Notes: generated by a model not told the origin, from the letters alone. Numbered from the stretch's first letter, positions 39,901 through 53,064 are shown. The stretch: 64,000 bases of DNA from Pyxicephalus adspersus (GCF_032062135.1 NC_092859.1:156773301-156837300), one strand, 5' to 3'. Numbers and translations: made by a program.

Positions 39901-41233
39901 ATTACATCCTCCTCCCTGGACCTCAAACAGCAACTGGGTTCGGCACTCCACCTCAAAAAGACTTGACATGGTGTCCCTATTGTTGAGAAGATAATACCCC
40001 TCCCTGTGGTTGCTTACCCTTGAAACACCCAACTCTACTGTGACTGTGCCATAGGAAAGGGAGAAATTAACACCAATCCACCTAAGTGCATTTATTTTCT
40101 CTATTGATCTTCCATGAACTTCATGGAACTATTGTGTATATATAACCAATTTATGTGTAAATTAAAGATGGAACCTGTACTCCGAGGAGTATGGAGACTA
40201 TCAACACTGACCTCCTCACCCATTGCTTGGTTGTCCATGGCTTCAGTTCTTCTTCATTTCTACATCCTCGATATGGAAGAGGCCACCTGAGTCATAACTT
40301 CCTATCCTCACACTTAATCAACAAACATCAAAGCCTTGAGATCATGGTAGCCATCACTTTTTGGGACAGTAAGTCCAGTCTGGTAGACTACCAGTAAAAT
40401 AAGGAGGCTTTATTCAATTATACAAAGCCCACCTATATAATCAATGAATATGGTTTTTTCCATATAATGAGGTCATTTTGAACTATAGAGAAAACTATGG
40501 ACTTGTTTAAAGCTTTGAAAGGACCCGATACTGATGGAAATATGGAAGCCACCATTGGCAAACACCCTTTAGGACTCCTAGTTGTCTGACACTTTTATGT
40601 TCTGGGGTTATACCTTATTATATTATATAAAACATGAGAATTCTACCTAACACATAGCCATTTTCTGCCTATGATGCCTAGGCATGAATGGCATCATTGT
40701 CCACCAAGGAGGACTTTTTGAAATACAAAGCAGTTGAAACAAGATGTTCTTGAATTGGACTGGAGTGCCTTCTCCAGGAAGATTTCTCCTGTGCTGCATT
40801 CTGAAGGAATCTTGAAGGAGGGAAGGGGACATCATAGCAGCAATGCAGAAATTTAGTGTTTTTGGAAGAGACCCAGACAATGCAAAAAACAAAAACCACC
40901 AATTTAAGTAAAAGATTTATTTCAGAACTTCCAGAACTGAGATGCAAGGCATACTTCTATAGGACAGCAAACTTACTTGTAGTTTCCAGTCCTCTATCTG
41001 GCTATCTGATTGGCTAAATTGTAATATCTATTTTTTTATCTTTTGTTTGGTTTTCCCAAACTAGATGGATCCATGTCATATGAAGGTCATAATGCTATTT
41101 CCAAAATCTCTATTTCTGAAGATTTCTTGGACCAAACATTTGTCATACAAAATATTTTACAAAAAGCAGATAATAAACTAGTTGTTTTTTATTCCCATAT
41201 TTTATCTTAATTTTTATCATTTTCTTTGTTTTT
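36937..41233. other. No gene seen; one motif-bearing repeat segment near 37860-38300
   Basis: The segment around 38091 reads, on the minus strand, gccactttgtgggcgaaatgcgttggg. It includes a short hairpin (ccac-ttt-gtgg) next to a GAAAYGCGT box, and related boxes occur at 14995 and 56836. The rest is AT-rich non-coding DNA. The part 37560-37860 resembles a processed or TTAA-type repeat but its boundaries are unclear. Confidence 0.4.
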
Positions 41234-42318
41234 TATAAAAAGTGAATGTTGTCTAAAAAGTCACAAAGTCTTTTTTGGGTAGTTTTGGCTTATGCCCACG
41301 GTCTATAGCCTGGCAAAATGGAGACTTGGGCAAACATAAATGGGGGTCCCAAATGCACAACATTCTAGCTCCCTGCACCCCCTACCATTCTATCAATTAT
41401 GACCCTAGAGAGGAAGGCGACCATTGGTAATCATTGGTAACCACAGGTTACCCTACCCAACAATTTTAGTTTTTTATAAAAAGTAAAGGTTGCCTAAAAA
41501 GTCCCCTATTCTTTGCATTGGTACATTTGGTATATACCCACGGTTTAAACTCAGGGATGTTTTATGACAAAATCGGTCCTTGGGCAAATACGAAGTAGGG
41601 GACTCAAATTTACAACATTCATTCCAACTTCCTGCATCTGTACCATTCTGTTAAATATGTCCCTGGTGAGGATGGAGGCCCTTGGCAATTGCCCAGCTTA
41701 TCCTACCCAACCTTCACTTTTTTGTTTCCTATAAAAAGTAAACATTGCCTAAGTAATTTGAGTTCAATGCTCTGGACGATTTGGCATACACTCCCGGTCT
41801 ATACACAGGGATGCTTTTGGCAAATATGAAGCGGGGGACACAAATGCACAACATTCCAGCTCCTTGCACTTCTGCCATTTCGTCCATTATGGCCCTGGAG
41901 AAAGTGAGGTCACTAGGCAATTGCCCAGCTTGCCCTATCTTACATCGGGCCCTAAATGCATTTACCATGGGCATCAATTCTGCTTCCATTTCCAAACACC
42001 AGCTTTTTGTTTCCTATAAAAAGTTTACCTAAAAACTCCTGTATTCTGTACATTGGTAGATTTGCCATATACCCTCAGTCCTTACCCAGGGATATTGGGT
42101 CTATACCCAGGGATATATTACTTGGCAAATATAAAGTGGGGGACCCAACTGAACAACATTCCAGCTCCCTGCACCTTTACAATTTTGCCAATTATGGCAC
42201 TGGGGGGAGTGGGGTCCCTTGGCAATTGCCCAGCTTGCCCTACCTTAAAAGGGGCCCTGAATCTCTTCACCGTGGGCATCAATTTTGCTTCTCTTGGCTC
42301 CGGTTTCCATGCACCAGC
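41234..42318. repeat. Tandem array of ~250-bp units, four copies
   Basis: The anchor tataaaaagt recurs at 41234, 41475, 41730 and 42015, giving spacings of 241, 255 and 285. Each unit carries tacccacggtctata or similar, an atgcacaacattccagctcc block, and attgcccagcttgcccta. Copies three and four have extra sequence including catgggcatcaattctgctt, and copy four duplicates acccagggatat. ORFs in the array are short and not shared between units, so it is not coding. Confidence 0.88.
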
Positions 42319-44636
42319 TCCTGAGAATGATGCTCGGCAGAGATAAACAGAGGCATCCAATTTATTCATGTCTAACTGCACCGAATCCCCTCACACAGAA
42401 TGATGTTTCCCTCCTTAGATAGATGATTCATGTGATGAGCAGCGGGTCACAGAAACATTACTTTGGTGGAAATGACCCCGGTGCCTCCATGTGACATTGA
42501 GCATCAAATCCATCAACTGCAAACAGATAATCTGGGAGAACTAAACAAGAGTTACAGAGATAACAAAATCCAAAAAATGCAGCGTAACAATGATAGAACC
42601 TAAAATTATTTGGCCTGCAGCAAAATTATTCAGCACAAAGAATCCAATTTTTCTGCACATTACCATTTCCAGTACAGCTTGTTTGATTTGTGAGATAAAA
42701 TTAGATGCTGTTTGTAGATAGTTTTTTCTTTTTTTTTCTATTACTAGGCAGTTGACCAACACTTATCACAATCTTGTCTCACACAATGCATAATAATATC
42801 ATTACCTACCTACGTTCAGGCTATGCCGAGGGATGTCCGAGGCAGCTGTTCTGTGTTTTAAAGCAGAAGTCCAGAAGATAGAAATGAATTGTCTACTAAA
42901 TGATGAAATAACAAAACTGGTTTTATATATTGTTCAGGGACTTGCACAGCAGTATTTTTCTGCCACTAGGTGTCCTCAGTCTGATGAGCAGAATCATTTA
43001 ACTCATGTCTTCTGAGCCCAGATCAGCTTGGACCGACCCACAGACTGTGACTGTACTGTGATAGAAGCAGAAGACTGAGTTGCTCATCTTTCTGTCATTT
43101 ATTCTGTTCTTTTATTTAGATTTTTTTTCTTTTCTGGCAAAATCATTATGCTTTTTTTCACACCTATTGGGCAGATATAAAAAAGACAAATATATATACT
43201 TTCAATAGAGCTGTGCTTCTTCCTAGTCAGCAAATGTCTTTCTTCCTGGGTACAGGGGTCAGTCACAGGGGGTGAGCTAGGGATTGGTGACCCACAGACC
43301 CCAAATGGTTGCATCTGGGACACATTTCCCACCTTCTACTATTGCTGCAACTTGAAGCATTTGACAGTCAGTGTCAGAAACATGCATAATTGGCATTGCC
43401 TATGGGGGTCTAAATACAAATGTCCTCTCCTCAAGACTGACCTCTACCAATCAGATCATGATATATTTGCAGAGGGAGCCACATCAGGGCTCCGAGAAGA
43501 GTACAGGGTTCTGAGATGATCTCAGGAAGCTGTGTACCGGAATCTTCTTAGCCCTCCCACCAGCAACAATCTGTCTGCATTGCATGAAGAAGCACAGAGA
43601 CCCAGTAATGTTATATCAAAAAACATAAATTGAGCACTTGAGGATTTTTTACATTTGTTTATAGCATATTGACGAGAATGGGAACCAACTAAGGAAGAAG
43701 CAGATTAAACTTCAGCTTTGAACTGCCTTTCCATTCCTCTGATCCCATCATTATAAGATGTTTGTGTATCGGGTAAGCACCAGTGATCCCATTCCTGTAT
43801 TCCCACACAAGCCGGAGACAATGGGGGGATCAATGGAGAAAACGCGCTTTATTTATACACCTTTACAATAAACAGCGGCTTGCTGTGCGACTTTGCAGGC
43901 TCTGTGTGTGGCTATACATTGGGACTATTGTTAGTGCCGGCTTTGTTATCTAGGCTAAAACTTCATGGGAGTCAGAGCAGAAATAACATTTCCTGCTTTT
44001 TTTTCTTTAAAGTTTTTGTGCCATTCATTGTATTTCTGACTTTGCCAAGTAAACCGGTGCTAGCGGCTCCAAAAACAGGGGAAAGGCAGAGGAAAGCATT
44101 ATAGGATTTTAGCAGCAGCACCTCGGGGATAATGCCAGGCATGAGAATGGAGTGATGTATTATGGGGAACAGGCAGAATCTCAAGCTGATTGGTTAAAGA
44201 GAAACTCCAGGCACAAAGTTGTCCAATCACATCACACGTCTTCATATTTAGTTTGTGAATATGGCTGTCCACTTGCTGTACTTCTGGCTGCTCTGGGTAT
44301 GACATCTGCAGATCTCATTGGCACCTGCACTGATGTCATTTTTACACCCCCTCTTCCTTAGCCAATCAGAGATGAGCATTCTGCAAACATGGGCAATGGT
44401 ATCAGTTTGAGGGAAAAAATGACATTTTGGATCGGGTATTTCACGGCACTATAATGCATTGCAACATAATGTTGTACAAGCAAAAATCCTGTTTTTTTCT
44501 TCTTTTGTATTTTATTGGGTATTCATTGCATGGAGAATTGTCATCACATTCACTAAACTAAGTGAAATATCCTTTAAAGGGGAATAATTCAGTTTACTAA
44601 GTGATCAGTCTGCAATGTAAAACATAGAAAACCGAC
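42319..44636. other. No gene seen
   Basis: Non-coding. The part 43800-44110 looks non-repetitive. A TTAAAGAGAAACTCCAGGC at about 44205 resembles the end of a TTAA-type element but no partner end was found. Confidence 0.4.
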
Positions 44637-44644
44637 CAGGGCCG

Positions 44645-44680
<36 letters not shown>

Positions 44681-45283
44681 GAGGGAGAGAGAGACAGTGA
44701 GGAGAGGTGAGGGGGGAAAGAGACAGAGAAGGACAGAGGGACAAGGAAAAGAGGGAGAGGGGAGAGAAAAACAGAGCAGAGGAGAGGAAGGGGAAAAAGG
44801 GGAGAAAGAGAGGAGGAGAGATAAAGTAACATACAAGTGACAAGAGAGGGAATAGTGAGTGGGAAGGGGAGCGAATAAATGGAGAGAATGAGGGAGCGGA
44901 TAAAGAGAGAGGGGAAAGAGGAGAAGGAGAAAAAGAGAGGAGTGAGGGGGGACAGGGGAGAGACAGAGGGGAAGGAGAGAAGGTACAAAGATGGGGGAAG
45001 AGAGGGAAAGTGGAGAGAGAAAAAAAGGGAGAGAGAGTGGGGGAGAGAGCACAGAGCAGAGAGAGAAGAGTGGGCGAGAGAGGGTATTGAGAAGGAGAAT
45101 GGAATGGAAGAGTGAATACAAATGTCACCCAGCACAAATCTTTGTATGCTACCTTGGTATAACCTTGGTGGATATTGTCGACCAGCAGCAGCCGGTTCCA
45201 CATGGGCTTGTTGTAATTGCACCCCTAGTGGTCACACCTCTCTAAGCCACGGCCTAGGTGGCCTTATGGGAAATCTGGCCCTG
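44637..45283. mobile_element. hAT-like non-autonomous element filled with purine-rich (GA)n DNA, copy 2
   Basis: Begins CAGGGCCGGAGAG and ends ATCTGGCCCTG, inverted over CAGGGCC(G/A)G. Flanking octamers aaaccgac (44629-44636) and aaaccatc (45284-45291) agree at 6 of 8 positions, supporting an 8-bp hAT duplication. About 44646-45110 is A/G-only apart from scattered T and C. No transposase is present. Confidence 0.82.
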
Positions 45284-46425
45284 AAACCATCTCCAGTTTT
45301 TTGTGTATTATCTTACACTTGCATGGTTTATTTAATATTCCAACAAAAAACAAATCTTCCTCCAGATTGGCTTTAATAAATCACCAGCATTGAGTATCAG
45401 AAGCTCCACAGTCTCACTCCATCTGCTGGATAAAAGCAGCATGGTATGTATAAACTCATCGAGGTTCTCATTGTTCTCAGTCACTCTGATATTTCTATAT
45501 TTGATATATTCATATTTCGTGTTGTATGTCACTGCTGCTTTGCTGAGATTACACTGTAACATCCTAAATGTTGCACAAAGTCTGCACTTCCCTTATAACT
45601 CCATAACTATTGAAAGAGCGAAATTATCATACAAACCACATTTATATTCAATAAAAAATAAAAATGTGTGAAATATAGCGATATACCGTACAGCAATCTG
45701 ATTCACAATAATTGATACCGTCAGTGAGAATTTTAACAGAACACTTCGCTGTGAGAGCTGATTCCAGAAAAGAGAGACGAGCACGTGGCGGCAGATGTGT
45801 TACCTCCTGTTACTCCAATTTAGATGGGTGGGGATGTTACAGTGCGGTTACCCTTCCTCATGGTCACGTTTAAGAAGTTACATATAGCGACTTACCCACC
45901 ACCACACATAGGGAATGAATAGGGGCAGTACCAGCTGCTGTCATATATTGACCTGCTGGTTCATCAAGAACCAGTGGAGCAGTTGGGGTATCCAAGTGGC
46001 TGGCATGGTGCTGACCACTTGGAGCCACCTTGGAACATCTGTTACCAATTCCCATCTAAACATAACCTATGGATGCAGATGAGTCCTAAAATTCTAAATA
46101 ACAGTCCACATTTGTTTATAATGAAGGTGATGTTGGGGTGTCTGATGAAGTTGAGGGTTATTTAGGCTTTGCTGGTTTGACATTGACATACTGACCTACT
46201 TATCCATGCGAAGTAGAAAATATTGTTGGAACGTATTAGTCTCTTATATACTATTTACTTGTATTTACTGTAGCTTGTATAAAAAGGATAAAGTTTAGCA
46301 TTTTGGGAACAGAAGGGGTACAAGCAGTGGGTTGATTCCTGGGAGGAGGTATGAAAATATCAAGGAAGGTATTAGAAGATGCTGGGTGGTCTCTAGCTGA
46401 CTTGCATCAGCTTCTGAAGCACAAT
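45284..46425. other. No gene or clear repeat seen
   Basis: Ordinary non-coding AT-rich DNA. Confidence 0.5.
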
Positions 46426-46602
46426 GGGTCTGATTTTTTTAAAGCTCTCCAAGACTAGAGAAGATATCATGGTTATCATGGTGATATCAAGGTCATCATG
46501 GGTAATCCTGTGTGATCCAGGTACCAGGCTTGGTGGATCACTCAGGTTCTCCCATGTTGGTCTATCTTCTCCAGTCTTGGAGAGCTTAAATAAATTAGGT
46601 CC
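46426..46602. repeat. Palindromic MITE-like family, copy 8
   Basis: GGGTCTGATTTTTTTAAAGC and ttggagagcttaaataaatt are the inverted ends. The centre is rearranged with repeated atcatggt blocks. The 3-bp flanks are AAT and AGT, matching at two of three positions. Confidence 0.8.
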
Positions 46603-47754
46603 AGTATGAGAAGATCAGGTTGTGCAGTGAAACCAGAATTAACAATTTCATCAGGACTGAAGGGGAGGCTGGGGAGAAGGTTCCATATGGAGTTGAGGTT
46701 GCAGGTCAGGATTAATTAAGGGATGGCTAAAGGGCAGATTTAACTCTGTGTAACAATTCTGCTTTATACCAAGAAACTTACATAAACCTCCTCCCTCCCC
46801 ATTGCAGAGTTAAAGCTCACTATTTTTAACCTTTGCTTTGGTGATGCATCATCAAGATGTTCCCATACGGATGCCAAACCATTTCGGGTGAAGGGTCTTC
46901 AGCCATCCTAAATAACTAGTGCATAACTCCAGTGAGTTTCTGGAGAAGATTATTCTCCACCTCACCCAGCAGATCCGGCATCTTGTATACCAGGCTATCT
47001 ATGTATATTGAAAAGAAAATTTCAAGGAGGAAATTAAGAAGCCTTTATTGCAGAAGTGTCATAGACGTCTATTTATTGGAATCCAAATGATTCTCTTCGA
47101 GATTCACCTAACATATTTTTGGATATTCTACTCACTTTTCCCATTGGATTCCTTTAAAAAGTGTGTGAATCAATCTTTATGTTATGTTTCTCCATGATAT
47201 AAAACAAATATTAAAAACCCTTTTTGCTTTTTTCTGCTTTAAGATCACAATGCCACAGATGAGCACAATAACAGAACTGAATTCATTTTTTAAACAAATG
47301 CATTCGGTAGAACATGTCTATTTCATGTCTATTTTATGGGAAACCCAAAGTGGCGTAGCGGCGAGTGTCACCCATTCTCTATATCTGGTTCCTGGCATCG
47401 GCCCTTGCTCCAGTCAGCTCTTTATGTGGTGCTGTCTGAATCCAGAAAAAGTGATACTTTGATCACAACGTAACAAGAAAATATCTTTTTAAACCAGGAC
47501 CCAGCTGAAAAGTTGATTATTTGCATTTTCCAAATTTGCATAGTGTTTTCTTACAGTAGTAAAAGTAGGCCATATATATTGTCATTGTTAAAAAATATGT
47601 GTGCTCAACCAGCTTTTCCTGTGTAAATCTGTAAAACCAAAGCTGTTTAATATCCAGTGGGGAAGAGGACGTCCTATTCCCTGGAAGCACCATCACTTGT
47701 AGATAGACCTTGGGCTTTTCTCCTGTTGCATGCTAGGCACTTTGTAGCCTAGAC
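46603..47754. other. No gene or clear repeat seen
   Basis: Non-coding sequence without recognised features. Confidence 0.5.
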
Positions 47755-48015
47755 CAATGTTTCTTAACCAAGGTTCCTCCAGAGGTTACTAAGGGTTCCT
47801 AGAGCAATGAGAAACTTTGCCTCTCATTCATGATCTTTTTGACTATCAGTTGGGGTGAAGATCTTCTCATTGGCCAGCAATGCAGGAGGCATTCTTCGTA
47901 CAGACCCTCACACTAATGTACTGTGAGCAGTGGATATAGTAATTATAGTCAGGGTTCCCTAACACCTCAAAGTTATTGCAAGGGTTTCCCAGGTTTAAAA
48001 ATGTCAAGAAGGCTG
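47755..48015. mobile_element. hAT-like element D, opposite orientation
   Basis: Begins caatgtttcttaaccaaggt and ends near aatgtcaagaaggctg. The body is the reverse complement of elements B and C (for example gtactgtgagcagtggatat). Flanking octamers gcctagac and gtctagtc agree at 6 of 8 positions. Confidence 0.78.
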
Positions 48016-48944
48016 GTCTAGTCAATGGTAGAATATTAGGAGGTAGTTGGCATGCAACTGTAATCCAACCACAAACTCTGACCTCTGCATGTGTTCATAT
48101 GGTGGCTTCTGATGATCAATGGAGATTGGTAGCTTTCAGCAGAAATGGGGGGGGGGGGGGATCATGAGATGGGATCACATGGGATCACTACCATCAGAGA
48201 CAATAGGCTTGCTTTCTATAGGTGGTGTTTACTGTATCATCATCCTACTTTGTTCCCCTGTATTTTCTCCAAACCCTTTATACATTTCCCATGTACCCTC
48301 TCTTTATTGTATTTTTTATTCTGTAAACACATTTTTATTTTTATCTAACTTTGTTGTTAACCTTCCTGTGGGATAGCATATTTAGAGTAGATCAAAACTT
48401 TTTTATGGAGGCTTTAAAGGTCTATTAGATTCTAGAATCTCTGAACCCAGAGGGGCTCAGATCTAAGCACTTCCAGTTTCATTCATTGCAAAGCAGATCA
48501 GGAAGCCCCAAATCATCAGCTCTGAACCGAGTAAAAGTAATCAGACAGCCACTTTTCCCTAAGGCAAAGTCTTCCCCAAGTTTATTTAACCCCTTTGATT
48601 GCCACTACACATGGACCACACCGTTGGCAGCCAAAGATTATGGTCTACTTGTAGGCCACTCGTATTCATGGTGGAACCTCCTAGGGTTTAATATATTCGG
48701 CTATATGTGCTTCCTTGTTATCATTCTGTTTTCCTCTGAGCCTTTTTCCTTTATTTCGTGACCCAGGAAGTGAGAGGAAATATCTCCAAAGCACCGAGAA
48801 CTCCCTGTTAGACTGCGAACATCACTGGAACATCTGCCCTCATTCTGCTGCAACTGCAACCTAAAAAACCTGGTATAGAAACCCTGATTGAGGCTACAAC
48901 ATGCCTATCATGCAACAGAAGTAAATCACAATGCCTATTCACAA
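48016..48944. other. No gene seen; contains a poly-G tract
   Basis: A run of about thirteen G residues lies at 48147-48160. The remainder is AT-rich non-coding DNA. Confidence 0.5.
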
Positions 48945-49570
48945 GTAGTGTTGGTGTTTGAATTTGAGTTGTCCCTATATTCGACCCGAAAATGGAGGTT
49001 TGAATTCGGGCAGACCCGACCCAAACTTAGCGAATTTGTGTTTAAAAAAAAAAGTTTTCTCCATTGAGAGTTTGTCACAGTTCCCACAGTCACCGATTGT
49101 ACTTTTCATTGATAAGTACAGCCCTGGGAGCGTGGGAACTTGCGATCACAGCTGATAGGAGGCACGCGAGTGCTTTCAATCAACTGTGACTGCAGATGAG
49201 CTCTCAATGGAGTTTCTCCATTGAGAGCTCATCTGCAGTTCAGTTCCCATGGTCACCGGGCTGATAAGTACAGCCCGGTGACCGTGGGAACTTTTCGGTC
49301 ACAGTTGATTGGAGGAGGCACGCGAGTGCTTCCAATTACCTGTGACTGCAGATGAACTGCTGTTGCGTATGTGTTCTTGGATAGAGATTCTCTATCCAAG
49401 AACACATACTACAGTTACGCTAGGGCTGCAAGAGCAATCAGGGGAGCTCCGCTCCCTGGATTGCTTTTGCAGTTCTACACAGTCCTGAAAAAAACGTTCG
49501 TCCCTTTCTGCAATAATGACCGGCCTGATTATGTATTATTAAAAGAGGAATTTAGGTTCCACTTTAGGAC
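48945..49570. repeat. Repeat with three consecutive near-perfect hairpins
   Basis: Hairpin 1 has 24-base perfect arms (49189-49212, 49216-49239) and a 3-base loop. Hairpin 2 has 20-base arms (49243-49262, 49272-49291) with one mismatch and a 9-base loop. Hairpin 3 has 21-base perfect arms (49367-49387, 49389-49409) and a 1-base loop. Two copies of aggcacgcgagtgctt (49160, 49317) bracket hairpins 1 and 2. The right end (tccctttctgcaataatg ... cctgattatgt ... ttccacttta) is shared with 51135-51452. Boundaries are approximate. Confidence 0.75.
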
Positions 49571-51134
49571 TCCAGGTACCATTACCAGCAGAAACAGCAG
49601 TTTTATACCATTGTACAGCTCATTTGCCTATGACCATTTGCATTTTAAAAGCTTGGCTCGCTTTTTACTGCTTGAGGAAAAACATGTTCATATAAAACTA
49701 TGTCCTCTGCTGCGTCAAGCACGGCGTAATACGCGCGATGAAGGAACGGTCTGCTTCTGATGGGCGCAGCCAGAATGACAATACGCTCCTATGAATAACT
49801 GCCCTACAGGGAAAGACAATGTGATTCTTGCTGGATTTAATTGTATGTGGACACTTTCCTGTCTCAAGACTATGATCAATTCCCCGCTGTATTTACTGAC
49901 TATTTAATGCTGCACCGGCCTGCAAGTCTTATTATTTCTGCAACATTAATTTTCAGTTTAGAAAAATTCACACTATATTTTCATTGTTGTTTATTTTAAG
50001 GGTTTTTTTAAGAGGTTCTAATGAGCGGATCTGAGAGATACTCTGTTAAAAACAGTTTACACTTTGCATCCCAACCCTTATAATTATTGTGAAGAAATCT
50101 TGGAACCTCTCTGTATCAGTTGTACCTGCAATACAAAAATGAAATACTCTTTTTTTTCAGAATATTTGTAGACCTCAAGGTGAAAAACACTCTTAGGGAA
50201 CCCAAACTTCAATGGTGGTGCCAAGCATAGAAGCTTTTTTTATTGGTTATAGCAGTTTGGCTTTTTTTTAAGAACACATTAACGTTTTCTGGTGTCACAA
50301 AAACATTATAAAAATAAATTCAAGTCATTTTTTATATACTTTCAAGGAAAAGAGAAAGTAAATAGGGGAAATTAAAAAAATGAAGGAAAATGTTAAAGGG
50401 CTTCCAGTAAAAAACAAAGGTGCCAAGATGTAATCCACTCATTAAGGTCTTGCATATCCCTCTACAATTTATGGGTTTATTATTGGGTTTTTGGGGTTAT
50501 TCCTGATGATTTTACCTTGTATAGCAGATAGCTATGAAATTTCACAGATTTTCATAGAAAGAAGTCCATTAATGGAATAAAATTATGGGAAATGAGCTCT
50601 TGGCTCTGTGGAAGCCTGGCATTGTTTAACGTAGCAACATGACCTTGTAGAAGTCATAAGGGCATATGAGAGGAGGTTGTCTAAGGAGTAGGTCAAATGG
50701 AATCAGGGCCTGCAAGAGGGTGCGCAATGTCCTAAACCTTCTGTACTTGCACGTTGTGACCCCTTCTAAAGAAAAAAAAAACATTCCTCTATGGTCAAAG
50801 CTTTTTGGAGAATCAACACCGTGCCAATGACCAATTGTATCTGTTTAATTCTCTTAGTCTACAGGAGGTTGAACTTTTTGCACCGGTACAGCATGACCCC
50901 CTTGAAGAAAAATAAAATTCTCCTTGTTTTTAAAGTGTTGTGTTATATTTGCTTAGTAAGATGTATTGAGCTGGTGGCTATTCTACATGGATGGACAAAA
51001 ACCACAGACTGCAGTTTCTTTGCAGCCCAAATAGGAAATGGCCAAAAACACTTTCACATCTTCTACCATAACAGAATGAATGGAAGCTTTACAACTGGAT
51101 GCATATACTCATGGAAAAATTGTGTTAGCTAGGA
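49571..51134. other. No gene or clear repeat seen
   Basis: Non-coding AT-rich sequence. An ORF crossing from the hairpin repeat (49371-49760) has no family resemblance. Confidence 0.5.
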
Positions 51135-51452
51135 TTAAAGTGGAACCAAAGCCCATGGTACTCATATGTCCCTGTTCCCTTGGAGGGTTCCACTGTCTCC
51201 TTTTTTATTGCATCTTGATTGGCTGGGCCAGGATGCCGTAACTCTTCAGGTGTTGGGCAGAGGAAGCTGGGAATGCCTTGCAACCAAAGCTGACACTGCA
51301 CATGCGCAGCTCAGTCTTCTTGCCAGAAACCCGGAGTGATCAGGCATGTAGGAGGAAGTATTGCAGAAGGGTCATCACCTGTCGCTTTCTGCAATAAGAT
51401 CTTGCCTGATTATGTAAAATTATTGGAAAATGGAACTGTATTTCCACTTTAA
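51135..51452. mobile_element. TTAA-flanked non-autonomous element
   Basis: TTAAAGTGGAACCAAAG at the left and TTTCCACTTTAA at the right are inverted over AGTGGAA and bounded by TTAA (51135-51138, 51449-51452). The size is 318 bases and there is no coding capacity. TTAA is the target of Kolobok and piggyBac elements; the AGTGG-type terminus slightly favours Kolobok, from memory. Confidence 0.65.
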
Positions 51453-53064
51453 GTCATATGGATGTAGTCCTTTACCAATGACCCATATTGCAATATTATG
51501 ATTAACACGGAACAAACTCTAGTGATATACAATAACACACAATAGACTACGAAAGTCTCAATAATCTAAGTAGGTACCCAGCCATAGATCTGCCCCCTAC
51601 ATTACTACAAATAATAAAAGAAACAATCTGAAAGAATAAAATTAGCTGCACACATCAACTTCAAATCTTTGAAGAAAAGTACAACAATTATAGCTAAAAT
51701 AAGTTTTTCACATCTACTTATAGAACAAAAATGCTTTGCTTGGCTCATACCTCCCATCTGCAATCACTTAACACCTGCCTACTATATTAGGTGTTATAGC
51801 CTTTCACGGTGTTAATATCTGAACATAATAAGCTTTGCTTTCTGCAAATTTCTTCCCAAAACGTCTGCCAAGATGTGAGTGTTTATAACTTTAAATGCTT
51901 GATTTCTTTTCCTAAACAAATCTTGAGTATTCAGCTTTTACTGTTGGAAATGTTGGAGATACAATATGCTCCTTGGCACACTGCCTTCGTGCTGAAAACA
52001 TGCTCATGCTTTTTTTTCCAGCTTTATGCTTTAATAACATTGCAAACAGACTACGTTTAAGCCATTTTAAGAGACGCATAACCTAGATTGATGAATTCAT
52101 TTTATCTTATATAGGTCAGTGACACCTGCCTGCATGGCCTAAAGGCCCCTCAGTATCTACTAGTCTACAGTGAGTTACCTTTCCCCGAGGCTGTTCTACA
52201 GCACTGACTTAGTTATTGGTGTGGTATACAGACCCTGCAAAACTAATACATCTTCGATTATATGACAGTTTAATTATGGAAATCCAGAGGTATAATAAAA
52301 AGCAGTGATCTTGATCTGCATAACAATTTCACTCTGCCTCCTTGGCCTCCGACTAGTTTGTTGGCTCTACTAGAGAAATGCTGATGGTTTCCTGGAGGTG
52401 CTTGAGTTGTATTAGTTGGTTTGACTTTAAAAATAGTAGAATCAAGGTTAATAAAAAAGACTTATTTATATCTAAAAGGAGCTTTTTTAATAAAACAAAA
52501 GGTCTAATTTCATTGACTCGGTCACCTACCCCTCGTAAAATAACACTTAGCTGGGGAAAATGTACCTAAAAGGAACAAAGTTAGAATTATAGGTAACTTT
52601 ACCCCCATCTTCTGTTGGGAATACATTGCTACCCCTTTCAGGCAGAATTCTTTGGATTGTGAGGAAGGAAAAAAATCTCAATAGAAGATGCTCTAGGCAA
52701 CTTCAAGAAACTCCTCTCATGAGGGTTCAGTTACACTTAGGGCGATCTTCCCAAGAGGGTGGAGATGTCATCGTCTTCTAAGTGACCCATTTAAATATCG
52801 GGGGGTAAGGTAACTGCAGTTTTCACTTTTTATGTATATTTTACACTATTTATGTTATGTTCAGTGGTTTAAAAATTAAAAGGACCCCCTAGACCCCTGA
52901 CTAACACTGAAAAAGCTAAAAAGACCCATTTCAGGTTTGACAGTCTACTGCTGGCTCTACTGCATTACCAGCTGTCTCCATTTACCTGCGTGGGAGCAGT
53001 TGAGAACCATTTTCTGCACAAGTTTCTGCATTTGTGGTGGATTGTGGTGTTCCTCAAAGTGACA
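51453..53064. other. No gene or clear repeat seen
   Basis: Non-coding AT-rich sequence. Confidence 0.5.

Noticed and set aside
44195..44600. TTAAAGAGAAACTCCAGGC as one end of a TTAA-type transposon
   Set aside because: No inverted partner end or second TTAA flank could be located.
44589..45222. Minus-strand ORFs of 174-205 residues, the longest after LRRTM4
   Set aside because: Same low-complexity artefact as at 28248, lying inside a hAT-like element.
49371..49760. Plus-strand 129-residue ORF
   Set aside because: It begins inside a hairpin of a repeat element and runs into single-copy DNA; no domain recognised.
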